From positions 1,836,036 through 1,883,527 of the forward strand of contig BFEA01000165.1 of NCBI GenBank assembly GCA_003427395.1: a stretch of DNA of 47,492 nucleotides. Direction: 5' to 3'. The stretch comes from Chara braunii (lineage: Eukaryota; Streptophyta; Charophyceae; Charales; Characeae). Shown piece after piece: positions 21,203-31,997 of this stretch (positions are counted from its first letter, which is position 1; the number at the start of each line of letters is the position of its first letter). Below the pieces are notes generated by a model. It was not told the origin of the DNA. It made no database searches and saw only the letters and a list, made by a program, of their open reading frames with translations. A program made the translations under genes and the position numbers.

Positions 21203-21272
<70 letters not shown>
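21203..21272 (+). repeat. (GT)n(GA)n microsatellite
   Basis: An uninterrupted GT run passes directly into a GA run. Confidence 0.95.
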
Positions 21273-21276
<4 letters not shown>

Positions 21277-22732
21277 GCAAATATGATAAGTAAAAGAGCA
21301 GTAGACAGCGCCCATAAGGAAGTTTGAGTATGGCGGTGAATACTTCCGCGTTTTAGCGGAAGATTCGTTCGATTTTTTGGCCAGTCATTTCTATAAGGGG
21401 GAAGGGTGCTGCAGGCGGGCAGTGAAGGTGGAAACTTATCTGTGACCAGGTGCGCTGCTCCTTCTGCCGATGGGTAACTCTGCCTCTTCGCCCCGGGCAT
21501 ATGGGCGGCAACTTGTGTACCTGGCTGTATCCTAGCAGAAGGTTCACTCGCAGTTCGTACCTCTAATAGGTGCGGGGACTTACCTATGGGTTCGTGCGTA
21601 GCCCATTCCACCAATAACGGTGAAGTGAGGCCAGCTGCGTGGTGCCAGTTTGGCTGCTGGCTGAGGGGCATCGCCCCTACCAGATGAAGAGGTTGCGAAG
21701 TGGGAGCTTTCTGTGTCGGCCTTTTACTGTAGGCTCCACAGTTCTGCCTCGGCTGCAGTACTACGACGGCGGTTGCTCAGACTACCACGGGCTACTACGT
21801 TGCCTTGGGTACGGCTGTTCAGCGCTGTGTGACTGTAGTTGGGTTGCGGACAGTGAAAGGAGGTTGCTGCAACAGCCTGAGGGTGGTAGAACTGCGAGAG
21901 AGGCTACTACTGGCACTGTGTGTTTGAGGAACCGCTCCACATTGTGCATTCTGGTCGCGATATCTGGTGTTGCTCTGCTACTGGGCGAGCCAGTGGTGTT
22001 TCTATTTGCAACGACTGTTGTGTTTGCTACTGATTACTGGGATCGTCGAAGCAGCACTGTGCTATTGATTGTGTTATGCCCTGCTGCAGAAGTGGTTGCG
22101 GTGTGCACGACCTTGTTATACCAGCCCTCTGCGCACTCTGAGTTTTCTTTGGGTGCTCACTGGGGTGTTCAACTGCTGTTCAGGTAAGGTATGGGGGGCC
22201 GGTGGGACTGCAAGGGAGGTTGCTGCATACTGCTACTGCTTGCCATTGATTGCTACAGGCTGCTTAAGGCTACCGTGTAGCTGTAATTGGGCTAGGGAGA
22301 AAGCTGCAACGACCATTCAGGGAAGGTGATAGGGTTGAAAGGAAGGTTGTTGCCGCAACTTGGAGGAGTAGTGGCAACAGGGGGCTACTGGTGCGAATTA
22401 AGAGTTCGTCAGGAGGGTTGAATTCGGCAGTTTGGCTTTGGGTTGACCAAGCTGTTATACAGGCTACCACTGCGGGGCCCTCAGGCGATTCAAGATATCA
22501 AGGTCCTCTCACGCGAGTCTGAGTGCACCCCTCTTGTATCTCGAGAGTCTCAAACACCTGCCTCTCTTACTCTCAGTCTAATCTTGGTTACGAGAGAAAG
22601 GCGGCAGGCGGGATTGCAACCCGTAGGACCGCGTCAAGACTCTGTTGGGAGTCAGCCCACCGATTGCAGAAGCTCTGCCGGAACTCAGGAGGAGTTCTGG
22701 AGGCAGGGAACCAAGAGGTAACCTTTGCTTTC

Positions 22733-22742
22733 CCTTTATAAA
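22733..22742 (+). promoter_or_regulatory. Possible LTR TATA box
   Basis: CTTTATAAAC lies in the middle of the E1 LTR. E2 has CTTCTATAAGC at the matching place (near 32570). If this is the core promoter, transcription would start about 30 bp downstream and the hairpin array at 22980-23880 would lie in the RNA leader. No other promoter element was recognised. Confidence 0.3.
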
Positions 22743-22979
22743 CCCATTATAGCCCCTATCTATACAACGTCCTATGTATTGAATGAGTGTACTGTATGCA
22801 GCCCTACTTTGACTTTAGTTTGACTTTCAAGGCTCAAATCAGACTAAGTAAACTATGTATGTCTAATGGCAATTTCAGTTTTGTTTGTCTATCTGAAAGA
22901 AGATTGTAACAAAGGGTTGCATCAGGGGGAAGGTTGGGAGGAAGACAGTTTTGCTTGTTTGTGAATGGGTCTTATGGGG

Positions 22980-23880
22980 TCAGGCATTGTTTCTAAGGTG
23001 AATGGCCTGACTGCTGTGTTTTGTTCTGTTTTCTGAAGGGCCAAGCATTCTTTCTAAGACGAATGGTTTGGTCGCTGTGTTTATTTAATTGTGCCTGGTA
23101 TTGTTTATAAGATGAATGGCCTGACTATTTATTTTGAGGGTTATTGAGTGCTTGAGTTTTGAGGACCAGAGTACTGTTTCTAAGACAAATGGTCTGGTCG
23201 CTGTTTATTTTGCGTGGTTTCTGAACAGTCTCTGGGTCTTGACCAAGACGACTCTGTTTTTTTGTGCTGAAAAAATGGAGGGTTGAAATTGTCTTTGGTT
23301 GTTTCATTCTGAGGGAGGTTCAGGCCAAAGGAGTAGATATTGTTTCTAAGACGAATGGTCTAAATCTGAGGCCACATGACTATAATGAGAACAAAGGAAT
23401 AAGATTCTCTATAATTTTACATATATATCGTCACAAACAGAACTGCCCGGTAAACCGTAGGCAGAGAGAGAGAAGAGGACAACAAACGAGGGGCTGTGAC
23501 AAACTGTTTCGTCGGAGTTTCACCGACTCATCAGGATATATATATATGAAAACAAGGCTTGTCAGACATTGTTTCTAAGACGACTGGTCTGACTATAGCC
23601 TTATCACAAGCTAAGAGAGTATAATTAAGAGTTATAACTGAAGGTAACTGGGGCACGCGGAGCATTGTTTCTAAGACGAATGGCTCAGCCCTACGCTCAC
23701 TTTCGAAGATTAAGTTAAGAGAAATATATATAACTAAACAGTTCAGGGCGTCTAAGCATTGTTTCTAAGACGAATGACTTAGTCATATGCCTAAAGAAGA
23801 GAGAAGTAGTTGTGCAACTTGTTTGTGTATAACTAAGGCAGAGAGTTGGCATTGTTTCTAAGACAAATGACCAATCGCAA
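22980..23880 (+). repeat. Shared-loop hairpin array (E1 LTR)
   Basis: About nine copies of a loop close to TTGTTTCTAAGACGAATG, spaced 40-230 bp, most flanked by complementary arms. Examples are GTCAGGC/GCCTGAC (22980-23012), GGCCAAGC/GTTTGGTC (23039-23073), GACCAGA/TCTGGTC (23164-23199), GTCAGAC/GTCTGAC with an outer AAGGCT/AGCCTT (23564-23602), GGGC..GAGC/GCTC..GCCC (23651-23691) and CTAAG/CTTAG (23752-23782). One copy near 23091 has lost its stem. Loops are nearly identical, while stems differ but stay paired. Confidence 0.85.
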
Positions 23881-24169
23881 TGCTCTATGTTAGCAGGGTA
23901 TGAGGGGTTAAATTACTGAAAGACTATGAACTATTGCTTGCTAAGATTGACTTAGGGTTGGTGAGAGTACTTACCTTTGTGGTTTGGCTTTGCATGCGGC
24001 TGAGTGAGATCACTACCTAGTCTAAGTTTCAGTTTGACAGGTAGTTGCTTTAGTTGCTCGCCACGTGCTAGAGCCATAGGAGTTAGATTCAATTCCTGCA
24101 TTTTTTGTGATAGTTTTTTTTTACTTCGATCGATTTTTGCATTTTCTGAGATCAGTTGTTATACTTGGA

Positions 24170-24480
24170 TTTGTATAAATTTTGGTAAGTCACTTTCTCT
24201 ACGGGAAGCGCTGCCGAAAATTCTGCAAATCCAAGGAGTTAGTCAAAAGTCGACTTTCCAAAAGTTCAACTTGTCTGATTTTTGATATATGGATTAGTAA
24301 AAATCTGGGAAGTCTCATTTTCTAAAGGGAGTGCTGCCCAAATTTTTGCTGATTCAGGGAGTTAAACAAAATTGGACTTTTGGAAGCTAAAGGTTATTTC
24401 TGTTTTTATATTCGGGTTGATATAAATCCTGAAAATGCATTTTTCATATGGGAAGCGCTGTCGGAATTTTCTTAGTTTAA
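24170..24480 (+). repeat. Tandem ~125-bp repeat (E1 LTR)
   Basis: Three diverged units each carry a CATTTTCTNNNGGGAAGCGC-type core followed by TGCCGAAAATT and then GGAGTTAGTCAAAA. The same repeat is present in E2 at about 33930-34230. Confidence 0.65.
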
Positions 24481-26280
24481 AGGAGAAAGATTATATTTTG
24501 ACAGGTGGCGATTCTTGCGATCCACTCTGTATAGGGGAGATTATGTCAGTGTCCGCCTTTGCTTTGGGCACTACTTAAAGGTAGATTCAGGCTTAGTCAA
24601 TTAGGAAGGTTTGGAGTGAGATCGTGATATGGAGATAATTCTCCATGGACTTATAGATTTAGCTTGGGGATTGATCTGTCTTGTGTTACAGGTCCTTTTG
24701 ACCGTTTGATGGACTAGTTTCATCTTGGTCCACAAGGATCATCTTCTTTTATCACGGATAACAGGTCGGTTGCCGATTCGTCGGTTTGCGATTCAACTCC
24801 AATCCACTCTTGCCACTCAACCTAAAGGCTTTCGTCCTATGGTTTGATTTGTTTCATTGTGTTTTTACCCGGACTTTATTGAATGGTCATTTAAGAAAAG
24901 TACTGAGTATTTATTTCGGGGAGTTGCACAGGAGTGAGGTTTGTATCGCTAAAGCAAGGGGTATGAGCATACAGAATGGTTGAAGTTGACAACGTGTAGT
25001 GTGTGGACTTTTGTTGGATTTTTTATGTGATTGCAGGTGTGTTTGTGGTTCGGACACTGAATTTGATTGCCTGCGATCACATACATATATATGGCTGAGA
25101 GGAATCTCACTGTGACTGTTATAAGTGATCGTCCTATATTAACAACCCTCTCTATATATGTGTATATATATGTCTCGAGTGTTTCGTTCAGGCTATTGTG
25201 ACCGTGCGTAAGGATTAACCAGATTATGGCCTGAGAGATAAAGAATGCAACTTTTATTCTTTGCTTTTTAAATTTCTATGGTTGGACGTTGTAGTCCGTG
25301 GCAACCGTCAAAGTCAAACCCCTTGACTTCTGTTCATGCTTGGAGTGAGGCTCATCCCCAGGGTAGTAAGAAACGACTGCCACCACAGGTATAGACCTGT
25401 GCACCACCCACTTTGCACAGAGTGCAGAAGAGGGTGTGTGGTCTTCAACTGCGCACGGCGGTTGTCCAGCGCCGAGAGATTAACCCTCAAGGCGCGTGTC
25501 AGCCGACACTTGAGTGTCGAACGCGACCTTCGAGATTAACGTGGACCGCATGAGTATGAGTACTACATAGTACGCCATCACTGCAACCGCTTGCGTACGC
25601 TTGCATTGCGAGTCGATATGAGTTAGCCCTGTGTCCGCGAGGTTTTATACTAAGTCTTACGTGTGTCGTCCATCCGATTTCCGCGTCAGAAACTTATGGG
25701 ATGGCTACTGAAGAGACTAAGAGTGTTGTCGCTTTGTTTAGTGTGTGTTTTACTTTTGTATTCGTAGAGTGGTGTGTGCGTGGTGTGTGGGATGCGTCCT
25801 AGTCGACCGACGATGGGCCGCGCTTGGGACTTCAGCCCCACAAGATGTCGGATCGCGTGCGGGTCCGATAGAGGCGTATTACCGCGCGTACCCCCTATGC
25901 TACAATGAACGAGAAGCGCCTTCGGCTCGTCCACCTCTGCGATTGCAACTGATCAGCTTTCGTACTGTAAACTGGTAGCTCGGCGGGGATACGCCCACCG
26001 AAGGGAGGTGACAGCTCCCGTAAGGTGGAGGTGAGTCATGCCTCGCGTAGGCCCTATCCTGTCGTAGGGGCTCGCGGAAAGTATGGTTGGCGCACTCGGC
26101 TGGAGCGGCTTGCAGAAGCTCCATGTATATTCGCGACGAAGGATTTAAACGCAACCCCTACATGACGCGGACGGGAGGGTCCCGCGCTGCCCTACTGCGG
26201 TGCCGGACCGATGCGCTCGACAACGAGTCCTCACCAAACAAGAACACACCAAGAGTTCATAATTGACAATGCTGAAATAG

Positions 26281-26448
26281 TCCCATCATTATCAACGAAG
26301 AACCAGAGTTGATATCCTATCTGGCGCTCGGCGCCCAGACTACGTATGGCAGATCCTATCTACCCTATATTACAATGTCGCTGATGGCGTCAACAACTCT
26401 CCGAAGTTCGAGCAGATCTCGGCCAATGCCGTTCGCCTCAAGCACCAG
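26281..26448 (+). CDS. Possible host exon (unidentified)
   Basis: Just outside the E1 end, a 56-codon open segment reads, in part, RPDYVWQILSTLYYNVADGV and KFEQISANAVRLKHQ, which looks like ordinary globular protein. It begins after an AG (AAATAG, poor pyrimidine tract) and ends exactly at CAG/GTATAT, a fair donor in phase 0. The frame has an upstream stop overlapping the AG. I do not recognise the protein, and E1 may have separated it from upstream exons. Confidence 0.3.
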
Positions 26449-26559
26449 GTATATCCCTCGTATCACTTGCAACCTCGATCCACACGCACAAGTGTCACGT
26501 GTACCCTACCTACCGCCACGCACCCCCTCTTTCTCTCGCTTCTCCCTCTCCTTCACTCT

Positions 26560-27200
26560 CACACACACACACACACATACACATACACATATTCACACAC
26601 GCAAGCGTGGTAATGTACCTACCCATATTTAGTGGTAGATTCATTTGATTTTATTTTTATTTTTATTTTATTTTTATGTTTACTCATCTTATCGATGGAA
26701 GTTCCATGAGATCGATTGCGAGATACACACCCACACACTCACACACACAAACACACACACACACACACACACCCGCACGAGCACAACCAAACAAACAAAT
26801 GTAGCTGTGTATACTTCCATATTCTAGTAAAAGATTCATTCGATTTTGTTAGTTTTTCTTGATGGAAGTACCTTGAGACCCGTCGTGCGATTCACACGCA
26901 CACACTCACACACAAGCTTACGTACACATATTCACAATCGCACTCACACACACATACGCACACATACACACATACACGTGTATTGATGTAAATTTTCGTG
27001 TTGTAGTTGTGGATTCATCCGATTTTGCTCGTCCTATAGATGAAAGTAGCCAAGTCGTCCGTCGCGCGACCAGTACACGCGCATACACACACACACACAC
27101 ACAAACAACCAAAGAATCGAGAGAGGTAGTGTAAATTTCCTCGTTATAGCGGTAGATTCATTTTGATTTAGCTCATCCTATCGATAGGAGTACTATGAAG
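26560..27200 (+). repeat. Array of hairpin modules separated by (CA)n
   Basis: Four modules, starting near 26610, 26805, 26980 and 27130, each carry a CTTCC/CTACC-type stem-loop (for example CTACC/GGTAG, 26619-26638). This is followed by GATTCATTCGATTTT, a TCGATGGAAGTACC-like stretch and then a CA run. Spacing varies with CA length. The core resembles hairpins in the E1 LTR (21343) and the left arm (1271). A (TTTTA)n tract lies at 26649-26679. Confidence 0.7.
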
Positions 27201-27269
27201 TGAGTTACGGTATTGAAGACTTACGTTTTCCCGCTCTCCCCTCGTCGTTGTTGCCGTCGTCGTCGTATT

Positions 27270-27418
27270 AGTCGTCGTAGTAGTCATCGTTGGGGTCGCC
27301 TCTACCCCCTCAACCTGAGAACCGCCTCAAGCGTGTGCAGGGAGTCCCTCGTAACTCTTATACAAGGTCCCAAAATCCATGTCCGGATCGTTGCCCTCAT
27401 CGACTGCAAAAGGAGAAG
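27270..27418 (+). CDS. Possible host exon ending at a strong splice donor
   Basis: A pyrimidine-rich stretch ending in TTAG precedes an open region that stops at AAG/GTAAGT (donor after 27418). One frame reads LRTASSVCRESLVTLIQGPK and then HVRIVALIDCK; another is also open across the segment, so the coding frame is uncertain. It is on the same strand as the candidate exon at 26281-26448. No family was recognised, and the sequence could be fortuitously open. Confidence 0.25.
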
Positions 27419-27422
27419 GTAA

Positions 27423-28110
27423 GTTATATTTCTCTTTCCTCCTTCTTTTTCTTCTTTTTCTCCTTCTTCTTCTCCTTCTTTTTCTTCTCCTTCTTCTTCT
27501 TCTTCTTCAATCCCCTTCGTCTCTTTTCCCTGCTCGCCACCTTCTTCTGCGCGGTCGCCTTCCCTTCTTCCGCGCGATCCCTTCCTCCTGCCTTCACGTG
27601 ATCCTTCTCTCCCTCCTGCGCGATGCCTTCCTCTTTCCGCGCATTCCACTTCTTTCTCCTCGTGCACCCCCGTCATCTTCCTACTCCTCCGCCTCCCTTT
27701 GCGGAGTCTTTCCTTTTCCTGCTTGCCACTGCCTCGCTGCTTCCATCATGCAATCTCTCCTCGGCTCCTCGCGAGCCATCTCTGTTGCTCGCCCGCTTAT
27801 TGGACGATTGCCTCCTGCTTTCGGACGCCTTCGCACGCACGACTTCCTCCCACATTCCCGATATGCACTGCCCCTATCTCTTTCCATCGTGTTGCACTCG
27901 TTGCACCCTCTTTCCTTCTTGCGCAATAGCCTCCTCCCCCCTTCTCTTTCTTCTTCTTACTTCTCCTTCTTCTTCTTCTTCTTCTCCTTCTTCTTCATCT
28001 TCTTCTTCTTCGTTTACTTCTTCTCCCTATACGTTCGTTTTCACCACGCCGTCGTGCTCCTCTCCCTTCCAAGCGTGGTGTCTCCTCTTCTTCCCGACGG
28101 ATTTTTCCTC
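27423..28110 (+). repeat. Pyrimidine-rich (CTT/TCC) tract
   Basis: Bases after the candidate donor are strongly C/T-biased on the plus strand, with long CTT/TTC runs at 27440-27515 and 27950-28020. Long open frames here are low-complexity Ser/Pro/Leu/Phe artefacts. It may be intron sequence, and a mirror-repeat tract of this kind can form triplex DNA. Confidence 0.7.
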
Positions 28111-28229
28111 CCGTGCACCATGCGAACTTCCCCGTAGTCATTCGCCCTCGAGACGAGCCCCTCGTCCCTCTTCCCGGTATACTGTCGAAGATCGAATATG
28201 GAGCGGGATATCGAGAAAACCCGGGGAAT

Positions 28230-28500
28230 GAATCTACCCCGGTTCTAGCAATAAATTCGACAAGTTTTCATACGAGAACGGAGGAAAAGAAATAAACCAA
28301 AGAGAAAAAAAAGAATTTAAAAAAATCGTAAAGGAGAGATTAAAAAAAAAAAAAAAAAAATTAAATAAATAACTACCTAACTACCCTGTTGTGCCATTTT
28401 TGGCGACAAGTTCTAACTGTAACAAACCTCGAACTGGAGGTCCCGAGTTCAGGTCCCGGCCGACCCGCAACCGGGGCAAAATACAATTGAGCTCCCCGTC
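28230..28500 (+). other. A-rich non-coding stretch
   Basis: A-rich with a run of about 19 A at 28341-28359. It is followed by CGAACTGGAGGTCCCGAGTT, which resembles the 3' half of a tRNA. No gene was seen. Confidence 0.5.
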
Positions 28501-28519
28501 AAAAAGGAACTAGCTTAGG

Positions 28520-28592
28520 GTTCGGTAGGCTTCGATCCCTGCATCCCTTGCGTAGTAATCAGCACCTAAACCTATTGAGCTAGCTCCCACTT
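28520..28592 (-). pseudogene. tRNA-like sequence
   Basis: On the minus strand, TAGCTCAATAGG (complement of 28571-28582) is a good A box, and GGATCGAAGCC (complement of 28528-28538) is one change from a B box, at tRNA-like spacing. The anticodon arm and acceptor pairing are not convincing. It is a tRNA pseudogene or SINE head. Confidence 0.5.
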
Positions 28593-28982
28593 CGAATAGA
28601 AGGGGAGCAGCTCAGGTATTTGTAGAATATTCGGGCTCAACCCATCTGGTGGCTTGAGCCTGTATTTGAGTCTGTGTGTGCGCACGCTGGCTGTTTGTGG
28701 GTCTGTCTGAGTGCTTGTCGGATTGAATGTGTGTGTGACCCTCCTGGGTACTTAATTGATCGGAAGGCCCGAAGGGCCGGTACTTAGCCGTGGCCATGAC
28801 ATTTGAAGGTCGCGGCGGGGAAAACACTCAAGTGGCGGCAAAAAGGTCCGTGACACTCGAGAGCAACGGGAAATACTCAAGTAGCGAGTATGTTGGTACT
28901 ACACTAAGTAGAGATAGATGTGTCGAGTACTTCGAGGTCGAGCAGAAGACGACAAAATTTCGTATTTTTGGACGCTGTCGTA

Positions 28983-29008
28983 CCAAATACCCTTACAAGG
29001 GTATTTGG
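28983..29008 (+). repeat. LTR terminal palindrome (E2 5' LTR)
   Basis: CCAAATACCCTT and AAGGGTATTTGG flank a central AC, making a 12-bp perfect stem 7 bp inside the LTR. It is repeated at 41335-41360 with one change, in E1 (18759) and, inverted, at 13065. Confidence 0.9.
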
Positions 29009-30411
29009 CGTGTTTTTTTTGCAAGTCGCGCGAGTGCAGTGTCGCCTGCCTGACGGCGTGCGCGTGAGCGGAAGCATAGGTTCTTGTCGGGGTGAGAGGC
29101 GCGCGTGGCGGCGTGGGGTATTGACGGTGAGGCGCAACTGTGCACTGCCTAGGCGTGCGAGGAGTCACGGGTCAGAAGGGCGTGCAACGTTTATCTATGT
29201 TTCACTTTATTATTTACTGTTGTGTTATTTTGACTTTGTAGGTTCCGACGACGTGACGCCGGACTTAGTGGTTGTATCTGCAGTTGAGGGCCTTGCGCAC
29301 GCACCCCTTTGGTGGGCTCGTTCCGGCTCCTCGCGTCCTCGGGATGCCGGCGAAAGCCTCAGCCGCGCCGCCGCTGAGAACAGGCCGCAGTCGAAGTTTG
29401 AGTTCATAATTACCCTTGAGGAAAAAAAGTCGGCAACGCTCAGTGTATATGACCTACGTCCGACTGGCCGCGTGGGGGTGTGTTGTATTCGAGGGATTGC
29501 CTGAAGAGCGATTACAGGCTGTTCTTTTGTGACCCGCGCCGGGGCTACCTCTTTATGGTAATTATGCGGAACCCCGCAGCGGCCATGTCCGTGCTCAAAC
29601 CTCCAACGGGGGAACATGCGGGAACTACACCCGCTAGCAGGCGGGTAATACCGGCCAAGGGGAGGGTCGGCCGATAGCATCAGGGCCGAGTTTTCTTCGA
29701 AGGGATAGTCACTGCCCCCCCCCTTTTCGGCCCCTCCGCCTACGAACGCCAGCGGTCTCTGCTAATGCCACTCAAGGAGGCCAACTGCATACCCCTGGGT
29801 GACGGCCGACAAGCAAACCGCTGCGGGGCAATACGGGACGGACGCTGAGATACTACAGGGAGGTAAGGCGGAGGGGCGGATTAGTGGACGCAGCAACAGG
29901 GGAGCCGAGTGGACCTGGAGGAAGGACCGCGCCGGGTGCATGCGCGGAAGGGTCAGCGGTAGTAGCGAGCGGAGCACAGTCGGAGCAGGGGGGAAAGCAG
30001 GCAGCGGGTGGCCCGAGCGAAGTACCCTCAAGCGAAGTGGGCAGTGCTGAGGCAGGCAGAAGAGGGATTACGGGGAAACGGACATGCAGCGGCAGCGGGT
30101 GGAAAGGCAGCGGAGGCGATAGATAGCGGGCCGCTCGCAAGCGAGGAAGAGATGGCAACAGGCAGGTCAGGCAAAGCAGCGGGCGCCGGTAGCTAGAAAG
30201 GGGAAAGGTGAACGCGGAGTGTGCCAGATGCATGCGCGGCAAGGAAGAGGGTGGCGGGCACTAGCATCAGGCGGAGCAGCCTGAGGGAGCACGTCGAGCG
30301 GGGTGCGACTGAGGGAAGAAAAAAATCGAATGAACCCGGATGGAAAATTACACCGGGTGCATTCGGAAAGTGAGTGAGGGGGAGAGTGGCTATGGCGGGC
30401 TGAGAACTCAT

Positions 30412-31138
30412 AGCTTGCTCAATCCTTGATGGAACTGGGCGAGCCGAGAGTTGGATCCAGTGTTTTAGGGGCGGGCGACCTCAGCTATGAGGTTAGTTTT
30501 AGGTGAAAGATTAGTAGATAGAGAAGTTAGTAGAAAGTGGTTGCGCGGAGTCGTTCGAAGAGCGATNTGGCCNNGAGCGAAGATCGAGTATCTCGCTNGT
30601 TTCTTGGTGAAATCGAGCGAGAGAAGACTCGTTTTCGAGGTTTTGGGGNCGNGNGAATCCGTTTCTAAAGTCGGATTTAGCAAAGAGTTAGTAAAAAGGG
30701 GGCGAAGAGGAATAGGAGCTGNGTGGATATGGCGGAAGNGGGATGGAAGAGGAAAGGGAAGAATCGATAACTCACTCGATTCTCCACGGAATAGAGTGAG
30801 AGAAGATAGAAACTTATAGTTTGAGGATCGGGCGGTGACGATGGGAGTGTTAGAATTGGTAAAGGGTTAGTAAGTTAGGAGTTAGTATAGAAAAGCACCC
30901 CGTCGGGTAAAGCGTNAAAAATGGATATGGCGTGAGGTGNAAATCTCGTATTCGATCCTATGTCTGACGAATTCGGGTGGGAGAAAATGTGTGGTAAGGG
31001 CTTTTTANNGGTGCGAATCNATTGACNGGCTCAGATCCGAAAACCGTGAAGNGATTCGACTGCTNCGATCTGCAGGGGCTGCNCCCAGGAGAGTAGTTCG
31101 TATTTTGCAACGTATCTTCCCACGTTTAGAGGGAAGAT
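30412..31138 (+). repeat. ~177-bp hairpin modules (E2 5' LTR)
   Basis: Stem-loops start at about 30416 (GCTTGCTC/GGGCGAGC), 30593 (TCTCGCT/AGCGAGA), 30771 (CTCACTCGATTC/GAATAGAGTGAG), 30952 (ATTCG/CGAAT) and 31114 (ATCTTCCC/GGGAAGAT). Spacing is 177, 178, 181 and 162 bp. Intervals carry GTTAGTA repeats and GCGCGGAGT. The segment lies inside the duplicated consensus block. Confidence 0.6.
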
Positions 31139-31997
31139 TCATTCTCAGGTTTGTACGCTTAATGGTAGTATGCTACGCTCAGGCCCAAACAGAAGGGGAA
31201 GGTGCGCCGGGGAAAGAGGAGAGAAGTGAACCGGCCNGCTCGACAGGATTNTCTTGGCCATCTTCTTCAGAAAGGGCCGGATCNTTTNACTTATCGCTGC
31301 AGTACGGTTGTGAATGTGTTCGCNGAACAANGAGTTTCTCCTTCGGGACCCCGTAATCGCCGTCGGGGTGGTCGCNTCACCACCACCAACATAGAGGGTT
31401 GGTTGTCTTANCGTACGATCATCACATTGCCGGGGGTGGGAACTCCGAGTCTACTNAGGGCCTTCGTCGTGCCCACTAGGTGGGCAATNAACNTGCATNG
31501 GAGAGGGCCGCTTTTGTGTCTGCCCATCACNACAGTACTGCTGCTGACGAAGCCAGGCGGCGCCGACCGCTGTTGAGGAGGGGTGAGTGACCGGGACTGT
31601 CGGGCAACTAGGATTGAGCCNCAACGACTGCAGGCTCTTGTAAGTGCGAANGAGGCGGCAACCACTGAGGTCGTTGACCATTTTTGTCGGTGTGTGGGTC
31701 ATTCGGCTGTTATTGGCTTCTGGTATCATGAGATTCGGCCACCTCATGCTGGGCAGAGGCGAGAGGAGTCGCNGGTGTGTCGAACTTGGAGAGTATCGCC
31801 CGGCTACTTGCAAGGAATGACAGATTGAGCANTCCTTGATCTTAAGGGTGCAGTGTGGCGAAGGCTGTTCCGAGAGGAGGAATTGGCAACAGGCGGATGC
31901 ACCTAGCCGCAAGTTAGTAAGAATTTCATTCTGAATTTACCCCTTCTTTGGAGGAAGTAACCAGGTGAAGGGTAGATAGAGACCTACCTGTTACACC
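30453..31997 (+). repeat. Consensus block shared exactly with 42806-44350
   Basis: These 1545 bases are identical to 42806-44350, including about 35 isolated Ns at the same places. Differences resume immediately outside at both ends. The block is therefore a single repeat consensus placed in both LTRs, not two independent reads of the genome. Confidence 0.9.

Larger units (their letters stand above)
13098..26222 (+). mobile_element. E1: non-autonomous giant-LTR retroelement
   Basis: A truncated 5' LTR (13098-13436), a PBS, a 5.3-kb internal region and a complete 7.5-kb 3' LTR (18748-26222) share one orientation. The 339-bp 5' remnant matches the last 339 bp of the 3' LTR. There is no protease, RT or integrase; the only sizeable ORF is at 15676-16350. 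Length and gene content fit LARD-type elements, mobilised in trans. The 5' end was lost where an inverted LTR fragment abuts, so no target duplication can be read. Confidence 0.75.
18748..26222 (+). repeat. E1 3' LTR (~7.5 kb)
   Basis: It starts TGTC and ends CGACA, the termini shared with E2. The start is fixed by the shared upstream GACGGGGACGTC block and the terminal palindrome, and the end by alignment with the 5' remnant before the PBS. In order it holds the palindrome (18759-18776), a GC-rich stretch, 177-bp hairpin modules (20434-20990), GT/GA microsatellites, a possible TATA box, the shared-loop hairpin array (22980-23880), a tandem repeat (24170-24480) and the 3' kilobase shared with E2. 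No coding function is supported. Confidence 0.75.

Noticed and set aside
22980-23880. CRISPR-like repeat array
   Set aside because: Repeats are hairpins with irregular spacing and differing stems inside a eukaryotic LTR; there are no cas genes and spacers are not uniform.
23950-23990. Minus-strand splice donor (AAGGTAAGTAC), conserved at 33723-33743
   Set aside because: A good donor match on the antisense strand of the LTR, but no partner acceptor or exon was found; recorded only as a curiosity.
26900-27112. Cys/Val/His-rich ORFs
   Set aside because: Translations of CA/TG microsatellite.
27379-28231. Long Ser/Pro/Leu/Phe-rich ORFs (252 and 202 codons)
   Set aside because: They translate a C/T-biased tract in two frames; low complexity only.
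28920-29680. Open frames on both strands in the LTR (194 and 151 codons), recurring at 41370-42031
   Set aside because: Both strands are open through GC-rich composition. The two LTR copies differ by many amino-acid changes in either frame, with no family motif.
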